Made by a program: the position numbers and the translations under genes. The notes beneath the pieces are model-generated. The model saw only the letters and a program-made list of their open reading frames with translations, made no database searches and was not told the origin of the DNA. Of a DNA stretch of 64,000 bases, positions 1 to 8,694 are shown one piece after another. How positions within the stretch are numbered: position 1 is the stretch's first letter; the number at the start of each line of letters is the position of its first letter. Source of the stretch: Alphaproteobacteria bacterium LSUCC0719 (GTDB lineage: Bacteria > Pseudomonadota > Alphaproteobacteria > Puniceispirillales > Puniceispirillaceae); contig JBFPJN010000003.1 in assembly GCA_040839025.1 (NCBI GenBank), positions 186,001-250,000 on the forward strand, read 5' to 3'.

Positions 1-135
1 GTAGAATTGGAGGAGGGTTTCAAGTTGCTCAATTTTTTTCTGCTCATCGCTTGCCGCTACACCCGCCATCAAACCAAAATAACAAATCAAGGCAGCGGCA
101 AGTGCGAGGCAAAGATGTGTTCTCAAAGGGCCCAT
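1..135 (-). CDS. Partial exported protein of unknown function (N-terminus only)
   Basis: The minus-strand reading frame opens at an ATG at 135 and runs off the window edge after 45 codons. The first 28 or so residues form a typical signal peptide: an Arg, then a hydrophobic Leu/Ala core ending in AGVAAS. A charged helical stretch rich in Glu, Lys and Gln (DEQKKIEQLE) follows, so the mature protein probably starts with a coiled coil. No clear Shine-Dalgarno is visible. The family cannot be recognised from this fragment. Confidence 0.55.
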   Translation of the reverse strand, partial: MGPLRTHLCLALAAALICYFGLMAGVAASDEQKKIEQLETLLQFY

Positions 136-487
136 GATCAAATGATGCACACCAAATTGAGAAAGACAAATCCTCTGTGAGATTTGCCCGCCGCCACCTG
201 ACCACTGACACATTTCAACGGCTATCCAATGGCCCATGCATGGGGTGGGTGTTGGGATATCAAAGGCAGTTCAGGTGAGGTATGAAGGTAACTATGCAAG
301 TGAGATTCCAAGGATAACTGCAGGTCCAGCATATGGCTGGTGCCCATCCCGCATTCCGGGTGACAAGTGGTCAAAGATCTGTGCGCCGGAAGACAGGGCG
401 CGCAACGGATCCGACATGTCGATCACTTGATCTTTTTTGCAAAACGGCGTCCCAATGCCATCAGGGCTTTTACAAGCGGTGCGCGCC
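136..487. other. Intergenic region with no supported gene
   Basis: This 352-base stretch lies between the divergent partial gene at the left edge and the GMC oxidoreductase. Short open frames exist but have no ribosome binding site and no protein-like composition. The one structured element is an AT-rich inverted repeat, GATCA-CT-TGATC, at 421-432, followed directly by six T residues. It could be a weak terminator or an operator. Confidence 0.5.
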
Positions 488-2125
488 ATGCCGGAACAGG
501 TGGAATTCGACTATATCATCATTGGGGCCGGTTCGGCGGGATGTGTGCTGGCCGGCAAGCTCAGCGCGTCGGGCGAATTCGAGGTTCTGTTGCTGGAGGC
601 GGGACCGCCGGACCGCAACCTGATGATCCATATTCCGGCCGGCGTCTATAGCGCCTATCGCAATCCGAAGATCAACTGGAACTATGCCAGCGCCGCAGAA
701 CCGGCGCTGAATGGCCGGTCCATCTGGACGCCGCGCGGCAAGGTGCTGGGCGGGTCGTCATCAATCAATTCCATGGTGTATATGCGCGGCCACCCCAGCA
801 ATTATGATGGCTGGGCGCGGGATTTCGACCTGCCGGCATGGAAATTTGAAAACTGCCTTCCCTATTTTCGCGCTGGTGAAACATCGGATCGCGGGGCGGA
901 TTCCTGGCGCGGTGACAGCGGGCCGCTTCAGGTCAGCAAGAGCCGTCACCAGAGCCCGTTGATCGACGCATTCCTGGAAGCGGGCGCCGAAACAGGACAG
1001 GGACAGTCGGAGGATCTGAACGGCTACAGGCCGGAAGGGCTGAGCCGCCTTGATGCCACGATCGGCAACGGCCAGCGGTGCAGCGCGGCGGTGGCCTATC
1101 TGAAACCGGCGCGCGGGCGACGCAATCTGACGGTGCAGACAGGGGCAGCGGTGCGTCATGTCGGCGTCAGCGGCAACAGGGCGAATGAGGTACATTACCA
1201 GAAACGCGGGGTTGCCTGTACGGCGCGGGCCCGGCGCGAGGTGATTTTGTCCGGCGGGGCCATCAATTCACCGCAGATATTGCTGCGGTCCGGCATTGGC
1301 CCCGAGGACCATCTGCAGGCGGTCGGCATTGCAACAAAGGTCAGGCTGTCCGGCGTCGGCCGCAACCTGCAGGACCATCCGACCATGGTCCTGCAATTCG
1401 CGAGCAGGAAGGCCTTTGAAATGCATGGCCTCAACAATCCCCTGCAGAAGATTGGCGCCGGATGGAACTGGATGACACGGAGAGAGGGGATCGCCACCTC
1501 GCATATCTGGGAGGCGGGCGGTCTTGTCCGCAGCCATGACAACGCCGATTTGCCGGATATCCAGTATCATTTCAGTCCCACCGGATTTGCCGAAAAGGGC
1601 AACAGTTTCCGGGTGACGCAGGGCTTTTCATTCCATATCGACCTGCTGTATCCCCGCAGTCGCGGACGGGTCGAACTCGACCCCGGCGATCATTTCGGAA
1701 AGCCGGTGATCCGGTTCAACTATATGGATGACGCGGCTGACCTGACGGGCATCATGAATGGGGTGAAACAGGCGCGGGCGGTGACGCAGGCCCCCGCCTT
1801 TACCGGGCTGAATGGAGGCGAGACCGGGGCCATGGCGCGGGCGCGTACGGATGACGAGATCAAATCCGTTATCATGAATGAATGTGCCACCGACTATCAC
1901 CCGTCCTGCAGCTGTCGCATGGGATATGATGACGATGCGGTGGTGGATGAATGGGGCCGGGTGCATGGTGTCGAGGGGTTGCGCGTGGTCGATGCCTCAA
2001 TCATGCCGCGCATCATTGGTGGCAATCTGAACGGCCCCACACAGATGATGGCTTCTCGCATCGCCGACCATATTCTGGGCAAGCAGCAACTGGCACCGAC
2101 GCGCGCCCGTTTTTCATTTCAATAA
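488..2125 (+). CDS. GMC-family FAD oxidoreductase (choline/alcohol dehydrogenase-like)
   Basis: Flavoprotein of the glucose-methanol-choline family, expected to oxidise an alcohol, or choline to its aldehyde, using FAD. From the ATG at 488 it has 545 residues, a normal family length. The ADP-binding motif GAGSAG lies at residues 13-18. GMC signature 1 is seen as GKVLGGSSSINSMVYMRG near residue 80, and signature 2 as GAINSPQILLRSGIG near 260. The catalytic His is in YHPSCSCRMG and the C-terminal flavin loop is GGNLNGPTQMM. In-frame ATGs at 455 and 437 are possible starts; none has a good ribosome binding site, and 488 gives the usual family N-terminus. It stands alone, so the substrate cannot be inferred from neighbours. 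Choline is possible given the methylated-amine genes elsewhere in the window. Confidence 0.93.
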   Translation: MPEQVEFDYIIIGAGSAGCVLAGKLSASGEFEVLLLEAGPPDRNLMIHIPAGVYSAYRNPKINWNYASAAEPALNGRSIWTPRGKVLGGSSSINSMVYMRGHPSNYDGWARDFDLPAWKFENCLPYFRAGETSDRGADSWRGDSGPLQVSKSRHQSPLIDAFLEAGAETGQGQSEDLNGYRPEGLSRLDATIGNGQRCSAAVAYLKPARGRRNLTVQTGAAVRHVGVSGNRANEVHYQKRGVACTARARREVILSGGAINSPQILLRSGIGPEDHLQAVGIATKVRLSGVGRNLQDHPTMVLQFASRKAFEMHGLNNPLQKIGAGWNWMTRREGIATSHIWEAGGLVRSHDNADLPDIQYHFSPTGFAEKGNSFRVTQGFSFHIDLLYPRSRGRVELDPGDHFGKPVIRFNYMDDAADLTGIMNGVKQARAVTQAPAFTGLNGGETGAMARARTDDEIKSVIMNECATDYHPSCSCRMGYDDDAVVDEWGRVHGVEGLRVVDASIMPRIIGGNLNGPTQMMASRIADHILGKQQLAPTRARFSFQ

Positions 2126-2302
2126 CCAACCGTTGCCCGGCTGAGCCTGCGGCGTGATGCGCGGCCCGTCCTTGCCACCACGCAGACTCGCATATCCCTG
2201 CCCCCGGGTCACCCGCCGTCCCGGGGACGTGGTCAGGTCGGTTGCAAGACTGTCCCAAAATATTTCATAATCCACCCATCGACCTTCCCGCCCCCGATTT
2301 CC

Positions 2303-2989
2303 TTGAGGACCAATCTTTTGTTCAGACCTGTCACAACAATGCTGTTGGTGATCACAATGTCATTGATCACATCGGTATCCACAGCCTTTGCCGACGCCGT
2401 GGATGAGAAAATCGATTTTCTGTTCGCCAACGGCTTTCAGTATTTTTTCGTTGATCGGGGCACCAGCGAGACCAAGGTCATGGCCTTCAGCGAGCAGGGT
2501 GCCAAGGTCGACATCCTTATGCGCAATGAGGACGGCAAGGTCTTGCGCCAGATCTACGAACAGATGGACAGCGAAAATGTAGCCTCCGCCCTCCAGGCAT
2601 TCAGTGCCGACGCACCTGCTTCAAAGAAGGGCGGCGTCGGATTTGATCTGAGCCGGTTGTTCAACAGGCAGGACAGCACAGCGGTTTCCGGGGCCTCATC
2701 CCGGATCATATCCGGCTCCCCGCTTGGCACCACATCCGGTGCTGCCACTGATGACGACAACGATGATAATGACCGCGATGATAGTCGCGATGATGATCGT
2801 AGCGACAACGATGACAATGACAGCGACAATGATCGCGATGATGATCGTAGCGACAACGATGACAATGACAGCGACAATGATCGCGATGACGACCGTGACG
2901 ACAACGATGACAATGACAGCGACGATGACCGCGATGATGATCGTAGCGACAACGATGACAATGACAGCGACGATGATGATCGTGACTGA
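2303..2989 (+). CDS. Exported Asp-rich tandem-repeat protein
   Basis: Protein of unknown function. An N-terminal hydrophobic segment (LLVITMSLITSVSTAFA) looks like a signal peptide. A folded-looking region of about 100 residues follows, then a C-terminal tail of about 80 residues made only of Asp, Asn, Ser and Arg. The tail consists of nearly four 16-residue repeats of the type DDDRSDNDDNDSDNDR. It would be very acidic and probably disordered, and may bind Ca2+ or cationic surfaces (inference). The start is uncertain: TTG at 2303 gives 228 residues, while ATG at 2339 gives a tighter signal peptide. Neither has a clear ribosome binding site. The folded domain is not recognised. Confidence 0.75.
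   Translation: MRTNLLFRPVTTMLLVITMSLITSVSTAFADAVDEKIDFLFANGFQYFFVDRGTSETKVMAFSEQGAKVDILMRNEDGKVLRQIYEQMDSENVASALQAFSADAPASKKGGVGFDLSRLFNRQDSTAVSGASSRIISGSPLGTTSGAATDDDNDDNDRDDSRDDDRSDNDDNDSDNDRDDDRSDNDDNDSDNDRDDDRDDNDDNDSDDDRDDDRSDNDDNDSDDDDRD
2789..2986 (+). repeat. 48-bp coding tandem repeat, about four copies
   Basis: Four consecutive units begin at 2789, 2837, 2885 and 2933. Each starts with GATGATGATCGTAGCGAC or a close variant. They encode the Asp-rich tail of the protein at 2303. The first two copies are nearly identical, which suggests recent duplication by slippage or unequal recombination. Confidence 0.9.
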
Positions 2990-3295
2990 CCAGAGCGCCT
3001 GACAGGCTGCCTTGCATCTGCCATCCGGCTTTTCATTTCGTGCATTTACATTGACCAGCCAGCCGGACGTTCACACCGGCTGTCACCCGGGTGGTCACGG
3101 TCCCCATACTCATTGGGAACCCCTGACATTACCTGAATGAAACCGCTGTCCCTGCGCCGGAAACGACAGGCACGGGCAGACGCCCAAACCGACTTGCCCG
3201 ATCACGACAGGTCATATCCCGCAGCCAGCGTCCTGACGATTGCCGATAGGGATTGAGGCTGGCGAGGATTGGCAGGCGGACCTGTGGGCGGAAAT
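2990..3295. other. Intergenic region between convergent genes
   Basis: No convincing gene. A 7-bp inverted repeat (CAGCCGG at 3060-3066, CCGGCTG at 3076-3082) and a palindrome CACCCGGGTG near 3084 could act in transcription termination, but no T-run follows either. A 40-codon frame from ATG 3137 has no ribosome binding site and is not claimed as a gene. Confidence 0.5.
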
Positions 3296-3589
3296 TTATT
3301 CAGACACGCCTTCAGCAATCATCAGATCCGTATCGGAACATTCGTCCCTGACAGCCTTTGCGGCCTGGTATTCCTCGCTGAAGTAAAACCTGTTGGCGGC
3401 GTCTTTGCTTTCAAATTCAATCATCATCACAATGCCGCTGACATCACCTTCCAGCCTGTCGGCCACTGGACCGCGCGCCAGCACCTTGCCGCCATATTTC
3501 TTTATGGCTGGCCCTGCCATGCCGGAGAATTCCTGAAACTTTTCCTGATCCGTGACCCTGATATTGGCAACAAGATATCCCTTGGACAT
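3296..3589 (-). CDS. DUF1330 domain protein
   Basis: Small cytoplasmic protein of 97 residues, a normal length for the DUF1330 ferredoxin-fold (dimeric alpha/beta barrel) family. It starts MSKGYLVANIRVTD and contains the family pattern: a Lys-rich helix (GPAIKKYGGKVLARG), a central strand (IVMMIEFESKDAA) and the FYFSEEYQAAKAVR segment with Tyr and Arg. Its biochemical role is unknown; relatives behave like small monooxygenase- or isomerase-type folds. It stands alone, upstream of and on the same strand as the caspase gene, 236 bases away. Confidence 0.85.
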   Translation of the reverse strand: MSKGYLVANIRVTDQEKFQEFSGMAGPAIKKYGGKVLARGPVADRLEGDVSGIVMMIEFESKDAANRFYFSEEYQAAKAVRDECSDTDLMIAEGVSE

Positions 3590-3825
3590 TGTTCACTCTC
3601 CAATCCTGAAACAAGATGACGCCACACGACATGCCGGCACGCGGGGACGCACCATTATCGAGATGCAACCCTTCATGAACCCAGTGTTGCGTGTTGGCGG
3701 ATCACCGTCAAGCTGTCCACCCGGCACCGCCTTCAAGGTTCCGGCACACACCCCCGTCCAGGGGCATTTGGCATGTGGCCCTGTCCAGGTGCGGCTACAC
3801 ATATGGATGCGGCGGAAACAGGGGA

Positions 3826-6030
3826 TTACTGGAAGCGCACCAATACGCGGTCCATATCCCCCGTGATCGTGGGAGTCTGGCTGCCCGATGATTGCTGCAT
3901 GACGTTCTGCTGGACATAGGCATGCAGCTCACCCGCCGTGATCCGATTGTCGCCATTGCCATCTGCGTCGCCTTCCAGCCCCTTCATCAGAAAGTAGCTG
4001 AACATGCCATGCCTGGCTTCCTCCAGCGGCTTGGCGGTCTGGTCACCTGCCGCCGCGGTAATCAGCGTAAAGCCGTCCGGAATGGGTTTTTCCTTTGCCC
4101 GGATGGCGATCGGGCGCGCGGCGATCAGCATCTCTTCGCCGCGTGTCGCGCCTGAATAGCAGGTGTCCAGAAAGACCGTCACGCTGCGCGGGCTGGTGGC
4201 GGCGATGTCCTGAAACAGCTCATCACGCAGGATGGCTGTTTTTTCGAGAAGCTCGGGCGTGCCGTCATAGGGAAGCAGATACATGTTCTCGCCGTCATCG
4301 GTGGCAAGCCCGTGACCGGCAAAGAACACATAAATATCCGATTTGCCACCCCTTGCGACACGGGTCAGCCACCGTTTGACCGCCAGCAACATGCCCTTTT
4401 CATCCGCCGCATCATTGATCAGCATCTCGATACGGTCGGCGGAAACACCCAGTTTTTCCACCGCATAATCGTGGAAAACCTGGGCATCGGTATCCGCATA
4501 GACCGCCGGCGCGGCGGCCCCGGCATAATTGGCCACACCTATGATCAGGGCGATGGCATCGGAATTCCTGGCAGCCTTGCGTTTCAAGGGGTTCAGCTGA
4601 TCAAAGGACAATACGGTGCGCTGGCTGTCCGCCCGTTCAAGCCGCACCGTCCTGGTAGTGGAAAGTCCAGCCAGATTGAACGCCTCCAGAACCACATCGG
4701 CACCGCCAATCGGGACAAAGGTTGTGACAGCAAACCTGCCGTCGCTGTCGATTTCCGTGACACGACCATTGATCCGCAATTCTGCAATGCTGGCGGCATC
4801 TGAAACACTGCCTTCCAGAACGCCCCGCGCCCCTGTCAGCGATGTGCCGCTGATTGAAATGACAGGAACGGCCGCAACTGCGGGGGCAGATGAAGACACA
4901 CCGGCGGCGCCGGCTGTCTGCGCCGGCTGGATGCCGGGTGAAGCAGAGGCGACCTGGACCGGTTGCTCGGTCTTTGGCGCTGTTGGCGTCGGATCGGCCA
5001 GCGCGGCAATCCGGTCATATGCGGCGCGATCGACATTTTTCAGGGAATCCTTCAGACTTCCCGGCTTGAATGACGGCACCACGATCTTGGCATCTCCATA
5101 ATCCCTGAATGCGCCGGTCACCCTTGCGCCCTCACCGGCATCCTGCGCCACGCCAAGATATTCGTCTCCATTGAGACAGCGTAATTTTGCCACGCTCAGA
5201 TCGCGTTCAGGTTGCGACAGACATTCAAAGTCACCAGCGACAAGAACGACTTTTTGCTTCCACTCTTCCTGCTCCGTGATATCCACAAACAGATACCCCT
5301 CCATCTTTTCGCGTCCGAAGATGATCGCCTCTGAAAAGCCGCCGGATTTCTGAAGGGTCTCGGCAATCGCCTGTCTCAGTTCCAGTATCCCGTCAGACGA
5401 CGCCGGCCTTGACGTCGCGCCCGTGTTTGCCTGCTCGGAATTGCCGGCTGTCACTTTCGTCGACGGGGCCGGTGTGGGCGTGGCGAGGCTGACAGTCGGC
5501 GACTGCGCTCCAGACGCCGTGTCAGACTGCGGTGCGCTGGCGACCTGGGTGCCCGAAGGTGGCATCTGGTCTGCAAAGTCCTGTATCTCGGCCAGCGTCA
5601 TGACCTGCGTACGGTGTTTGAAATTGAAAATGAATTTGCCCCGCTGCGAGTGTTTTCCACGCATGAAACATTGTTCGGCAGAGGAGCATGAAAAATTGGA
5701 TTTGATCTCGCCACCACCAAGACAGGTCAGTTTGAATGATCCGGTGCCATTGCTATGTCGCAGTTGGCCGGCGCAACGGTCGTCCTTGAACACCAGCATC
5801 ATGTCAATCGAGGATGACTCCAGGGAAGACATGATGGCAATGACCTGTTCGCTCTTTTTCGGCTTGGAGAATTTCATCTCCATGAAACTGGCGGTTTTCT
5901 TGCCCTCCAGGAACGTTTCAAGATCCAGCGCGTCATTCGCACCGGCGCTGTACGATCCGCCGGGCAAAAGAAACAGGCACAGGATCAGCGATGAAAGGAA
6001 ATCCCGGCCGAGCCGCTTGCTGATTGTCAT
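3826..6030 (-). CDS. Exported caspase-like (C14) protein with Ig-like domain and EF-hand-like loop
   Basis: From ATG 6030 (preceded by GGAGTGGGAAG) the protein has 734 residues; an upstream ATG at 6093 would add 21. Residues 1-29 form a signal peptide. A Cys-containing N-terminal region, Pro/Thr/Ala-rich linkers and a beta-rich domain of about 75 residues (around 390-465) follow. The caspase p20 fold comes next, with ALIIGVANYAG, the His in FAGHG (residue 573) and the Cys in FLDTCYSG (residue 624), so the catalytic dyad is intact. After it comes a calcium-loop-like stretch, GDADGNGDNRITAGE. Caspase-type proteases cut after Arg, Lys or Asp; this substrate is unknown. Its C-terminal 320 residues are closely related to the protein at 17830-19641. 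Confidence 0.88.
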   Translation of the reverse strand: MTISKRLGRDFLSSLILCLFLLPGGSYSAGANDALDLETFLEGKKTASFMEMKFSKPKKSEQVIAIMSSLESSSIDMMLVFKDDRCAGQLRHSNGTGSFKLTCLGGGEIKSNFSCSSAEQCFMRGKHSQRGKFIFNFKHRTQVMTLAEIQDFADQMPPSGTQVASAPQSDTASGAQSPTVSLATPTPAPSTKVTAGNSEQANTGATSRPASSDGILELRQAIAETLQKSGGFSEAIIFGREKMEGYLFVDITEQEEWKQKVVLVAGDFECLSQPERDLSVAKLRCLNGDEYLGVAQDAGEGARVTGAFRDYGDAKIVVPSFKPGSLKDSLKNVDRAAYDRIAALADPTPTAPKTEQPVQVASASPGIQPAQTAGAAGVSSSAPAVAAVPVISISGTSLTGARGVLEGSVSDAASIAELRINGRVTEIDSDGRFAVTTFVPIGGADVVLEAFNLAGLSTTRTVRLERADSQRTVLSFDQLNPLKRKAARNSDAIALIIGVANYAGAAAPAVYADTDAQVFHDYAVEKLGVSADRIEMLINDAADEKGMLLAVKRWLTRVARGGKSDIYVFFAGHGLATDDGENMYLLPYDGTPELLEKTAILRDELFQDIAATSPRSVTVFLDTCYSGATRGEEMLIAARPIAIRAKEKPIPDGFTLITAAAGDQTAKPLEEARHGMFSYFLMKGLEGDADGNGDNRITAGELHAYVQQNVMQQSSGSQTPTITGDMDRVLVRFQ

Positions 6031-6111
6031 CCGCTTCCCACTCCGTTGTCTGCGTGCCAAATAATTCCGAGGATTATTCATGATAACCATCACGAGTATA
6101 GCTTTTCAGAG

Positions 6112-6243
6112 TTAGGCAGCGAGTTTCAAGAGTTCAAGTGGTCGCACCGCGTCACATTTGGGATTTGCCCAGATTTCCCAACGCAGGGTATCAAGCAGGC
6201 CGGTGATGACAGCCAGCCCCCTCGGAAACAACGTCACATCCAT
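6112..6243 (-). other. Possible short CDS or gene remnant
   Basis: A 43-codon minus-strand frame from ATG 6243 ends in a protein-like segment (LRWEIWANPKCDAVRPLELL) with ordinary amino acid composition. It has no clear ribosome binding site and no recognised family. It could be the 3' fragment of a lost gene between the caspase gene and the OrdL-like gene, or chance. Confidence 0.2.
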
Positions 6244-6275
6244 TTGACTGTCATTTTGAAATTTGACATCGTCGC

Positions 6276-7562
6276 ATGATGGAAACGTCATCATCAGACT
6301 CCTGTTACTGGTGGCAGGAATGCCCGCCCACAACAGCCCCCACGACCGACTGGCAACAGCATACGGACATCGCCATTGTCGGGTGCGGCTTTACCGGATT
6401 GTCAGCTGCGATCATCCTTGCGCGCGCCGGCAGACAGGTCGTCATCCTCGAAAAGGGCCTGATTGGCGAGGGCGCATCGACGCGCAATGGCGGCATTACC
6501 AGCGGCAATATCCGACTGTCGGCAGCGCAGCTGAAACGGCGTTTCGGGACCGAAGGCGCGCAGCAGTTTGTTGATGAGGCGGTTGCGGCGCGGGCCGATC
6601 TTGCCAGGTTTATCCACGATGAGAAGATCGATTGCGACTTTCAACCGGTCGGCCGTGTGGTCGGTCTGACAGGCCAGTTTTCGGCAGACAGCATCAAGCG
6701 TGACAACGCCGCCTTTCAGGCACGATACGGCATCAGCCCTGTCTTTATCGAAAAACAGGAAATGGCCGACTATACCGACTCATCGATTTATCAGGGGGGC
6801 ATCCTGAGACCCGATATCGGCGGCATCCATCCTGCAAAACTTCTTCACGAAATGCTGCGTCTGGCGCTGGAAGCCGGCGTGAAGATATTCGCCGAGACAG
6901 CGGTGCTGCAGATCCAGACGCAGCCATCGGATTTTACTGTCAGGGCCGACAGGGGACAGGTCACGGCACAGCATGTGATCTCGGCCACCAATGCCTATAC
7001 GGATCGTGGACAGCCCTGGTTGAAACGGCGTCTTGTGCCGGTGGTATCCGAGATGATCGCAACCGAAAAAATCGGTCGAAACCGTGTTCAATCGCTGATG
7101 CCAAAGCTGACAATGTTCGGCGAGTCAAAGCAACTTGGCTATTATTACCGGCCTTCGCCTGATGGCGAGCGGATTCTTCTCGGCGGTAGACGTGCGCATA
7201 CCGACAGGGAAAAGGCAAAACGCCAACTGCGGGATGCTCTTGTGACGATTTTCCCGGCTCTGGGTGACACCGCCATTGATGCACACTGGCAAGGTTTTGT
7301 GGCCTTTCCCTTTGATCAGCTTCCAAAGCTGGCCGTCAGGGACGGCATTATATATCCAACCGGTTTCTGCGGATCAGGGACGGTGTGGGCGCGCTGGCTT
7401 GGTCAAAAGGCGGCACTGATGATCCTGGGTGAGGACGGCGACAGTGTTTTCAGCAATCTGCGCATGCACACCGTGCCATTCTATAACGGCGATCCCTGGT
7501 TCATGCCGCTTGCGATGACCTATTACAAGCTTCGTGACAGGCTTGCCGCCAGCACGAAATAG
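6276..7562 (+). CDS. OrdL/PuuB-like FAD-dependent amine oxidoreductase
   Basis: Flavoprotein of the DAO family, 428 residues. The N-terminal SCYWWQECPP segment matches the S-Y-W pattern of gamma-glutamylputrescine oxidase and OrdL relatives. The FAD-binding motif is VGCGFTGLSAA, with the acidic end of strand 2 in VVILEKG. The family motif STRNGGITSGNI follows, and the C-terminal FCGSGTVWAR segment closes the FAD site. It likely oxidises a secondary or terminal amine to an aldehyde plus H2O2 (family knowledge). Two adjacent ATGs (6276 and 6279) are possible starts. It converges on the flavoprotein gene ending at 7570, with only 7 bases between them, and probably belongs to the same amine-catabolic locus. 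Confidence 0.88.
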   Translation: MMETSSSDSCYWWQECPPTTAPTTDWQQHTDIAIVGCGFTGLSAAIILARAGRQVVILEKGLIGEGASTRNGGITSGNIRLSAAQLKRRFGTEGAQQFVDEAVAARADLARFIHDEKIDCDFQPVGRVVGLTGQFSADSIKRDNAAFQARYGISPVFIEKQEMADYTDSSIYQGGILRPDIGGIHPAKLLHEMLRLALEAGVKIFAETAVLQIQTQPSDFTVRADRGQVTAQHVISATNAYTDRGQPWLKRRLVPVVSEMIATEKIGRNRVQSLMPKLTMFGESKQLGYYYRPSPDGERILLGGRRAHTDREKAKRQLRDALVTIFPALGDTAIDAHWQGFVAFPFDQLPKLAVRDGIIYPTGFCGSGTVWARWLGQKAALMILGEDGDSVFSNLRMHTVPFYNGDPWFMPLAMTYYKLRDRLAASTK

Positions 7563-7569
7563 AGGCTGA

Positions 7570-8694
7570 TCATGTGTCGGCTTCAAACCGGTCCGGACGG
7601 AACGGTTCGAGCGAGATCCGCGGTTGCTGGCCCATGACAAGATCAGCCAGCGCTTCGCCAACGCCGGGCCCCAGTTGGAAGCCATGCGCCGAAAAGCCGA
7701 ACCCATGCACAAGTCCGGGTTTGCTGCCACGCCCGATCACCGGCAGATTGTCTGGCATATATCCCTCAATTCCCGACCAGCAACGGATGATCGGCGCACT
7801 GGCAATATCGGCAAACAACGTTGTTGCAAGTCGCATTGATGCCGCCAGTTCCGGAATGGCGACCTCGCCCCTGTTTGCCTGCATATCGGCGCGGGCCCTG
7901 ACACCGCCGCCAATCACGAATTGACCTGTATCAAGTTGCTTCAATGACAGCGTGTGGCCCAACACCCCCATCACGGCCGGCAGGATGGGACGCCGTCTTT
8001 CCGTGACCGCCAGCATCGGTGCGTGCGCCGATAACGGCATCACCGGCTCTCCTGCCTGTCTGGCAAGGTCGGCGGCCCATGCGCCCGCACAGTTGACAAC
8101 CTGCCCAGCCTCGAACAGGCCCTGTGACGTTGTCACCTGCCAGCATTCCTTGTCAAACTCAAGGTTCAGAACCCGGCACCCCTCGATCAGGCTTGCACCA
8201 TGCCTTGCAGCTGCGGCTGCGAAACCCTGAACAATGCGCCACGGCACCGCCCAGCCATCCCCCTCGACAAGGATGCCGCCGCGTGTCCGGCAGGACAGAT
8301 GGGGAAGCCGTTTCCGGATATCGGCATCATCCAGCCAGCATTCATGCTGGAAGCCGGCTTTGCGCAAGCTGTCTATCCGGTCAAGGCCAAGCTTCTGCCC
8401 GGCCTCGTCAAGCGCCACCTTGACATAGAAACAGGGATGAAATGCGTCGGCATGGACGCCGATGTCACTTTCCAGCGACTGCCATATATCCATCGAGGCG
8501 AGACTCAGCGGAATTTCGACCAGATCACGACCAAGCCGCCGCACACCGCCTGCATTGACCCCGGAGGCGTGACGCGCGATGTGATCCTTCTCGATCAAAG
8601 TGACGTCCTGTCCGCGCCTGGCAAGAAAATAGGCCGCGGCGCAGCCCTGAATGCCGCCACCGATGATGATGACCCGATCCCTATTCAGACGCAT
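7570..8694 (-). CDS. DAO-family FAD oxidoreductase, beta-type subunit
   Basis: Glycine/D-amino-acid-oxidase-type flavoprotein, 374 residues from ATG 8694; ATGs at 8700 and 8724 are alternatives. The FAD motif is IIIGGGIQGCAAA, followed by EKDHIARHASGVNAGGVRR, typical of the beta subunits of opine, hydroxyproline and HcnC-like dehydrogenases. The C-terminal flavin segment is FGFSAHGFQLGPGVGE. It overlaps the end of the alpha-subunit gene by 14 bases and is the last gene of the series. It probably carries the amine-oxidising site, feeding electrons to the partner FAD and 2Fe-2S subunits (inference). Confidence 0.87.
   Translation of the reverse strand: MRLNRDRVIIIGGGIQGCAAAYFLARRGQDVTLIEKDHIARHASGVNAGGVRRLGRDLVEIPLSLASMDIWQSLESDIGVHADAFHPCFYVKVALDEAGQKLGLDRIDSLRKAGFQHECWLDDADIRKRLPHLSCRTRGGILVEGDGWAVPWRIVQGFAAAAARHGASLIEGCRVLNLEFDKECWQVTTSQGLFEAGQVVNCAGAWAADLARQAGEPVMPLSAHAPMLAVTERRRPILPAVMGVLGHTLSLKQLDTGQFVIGGGVRARADMQANRGEVAIPELAASMRLATTLFADIASAPIIRCWSGIEGYMPDNLPVIGRGSKPGLVHGFGFSAHGFQLGPGVGEALADLVMGQQPRISLEPFRPDRFEADT

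Noticed and set aside
2202-2229. GC-rich inverted repeat after the GMC gene as terminator
   Set aside because: CCCCGGG/CCCGGGG can pair, but no T-run follows and the stem is short.
2750-2990. CRISPR array suggested by regular repeats
   Set aside because: The repeats are directly adjacent, with no spacers, and encode a continuous Asp-rich peptide. No cas gene is present anywhere in the window.
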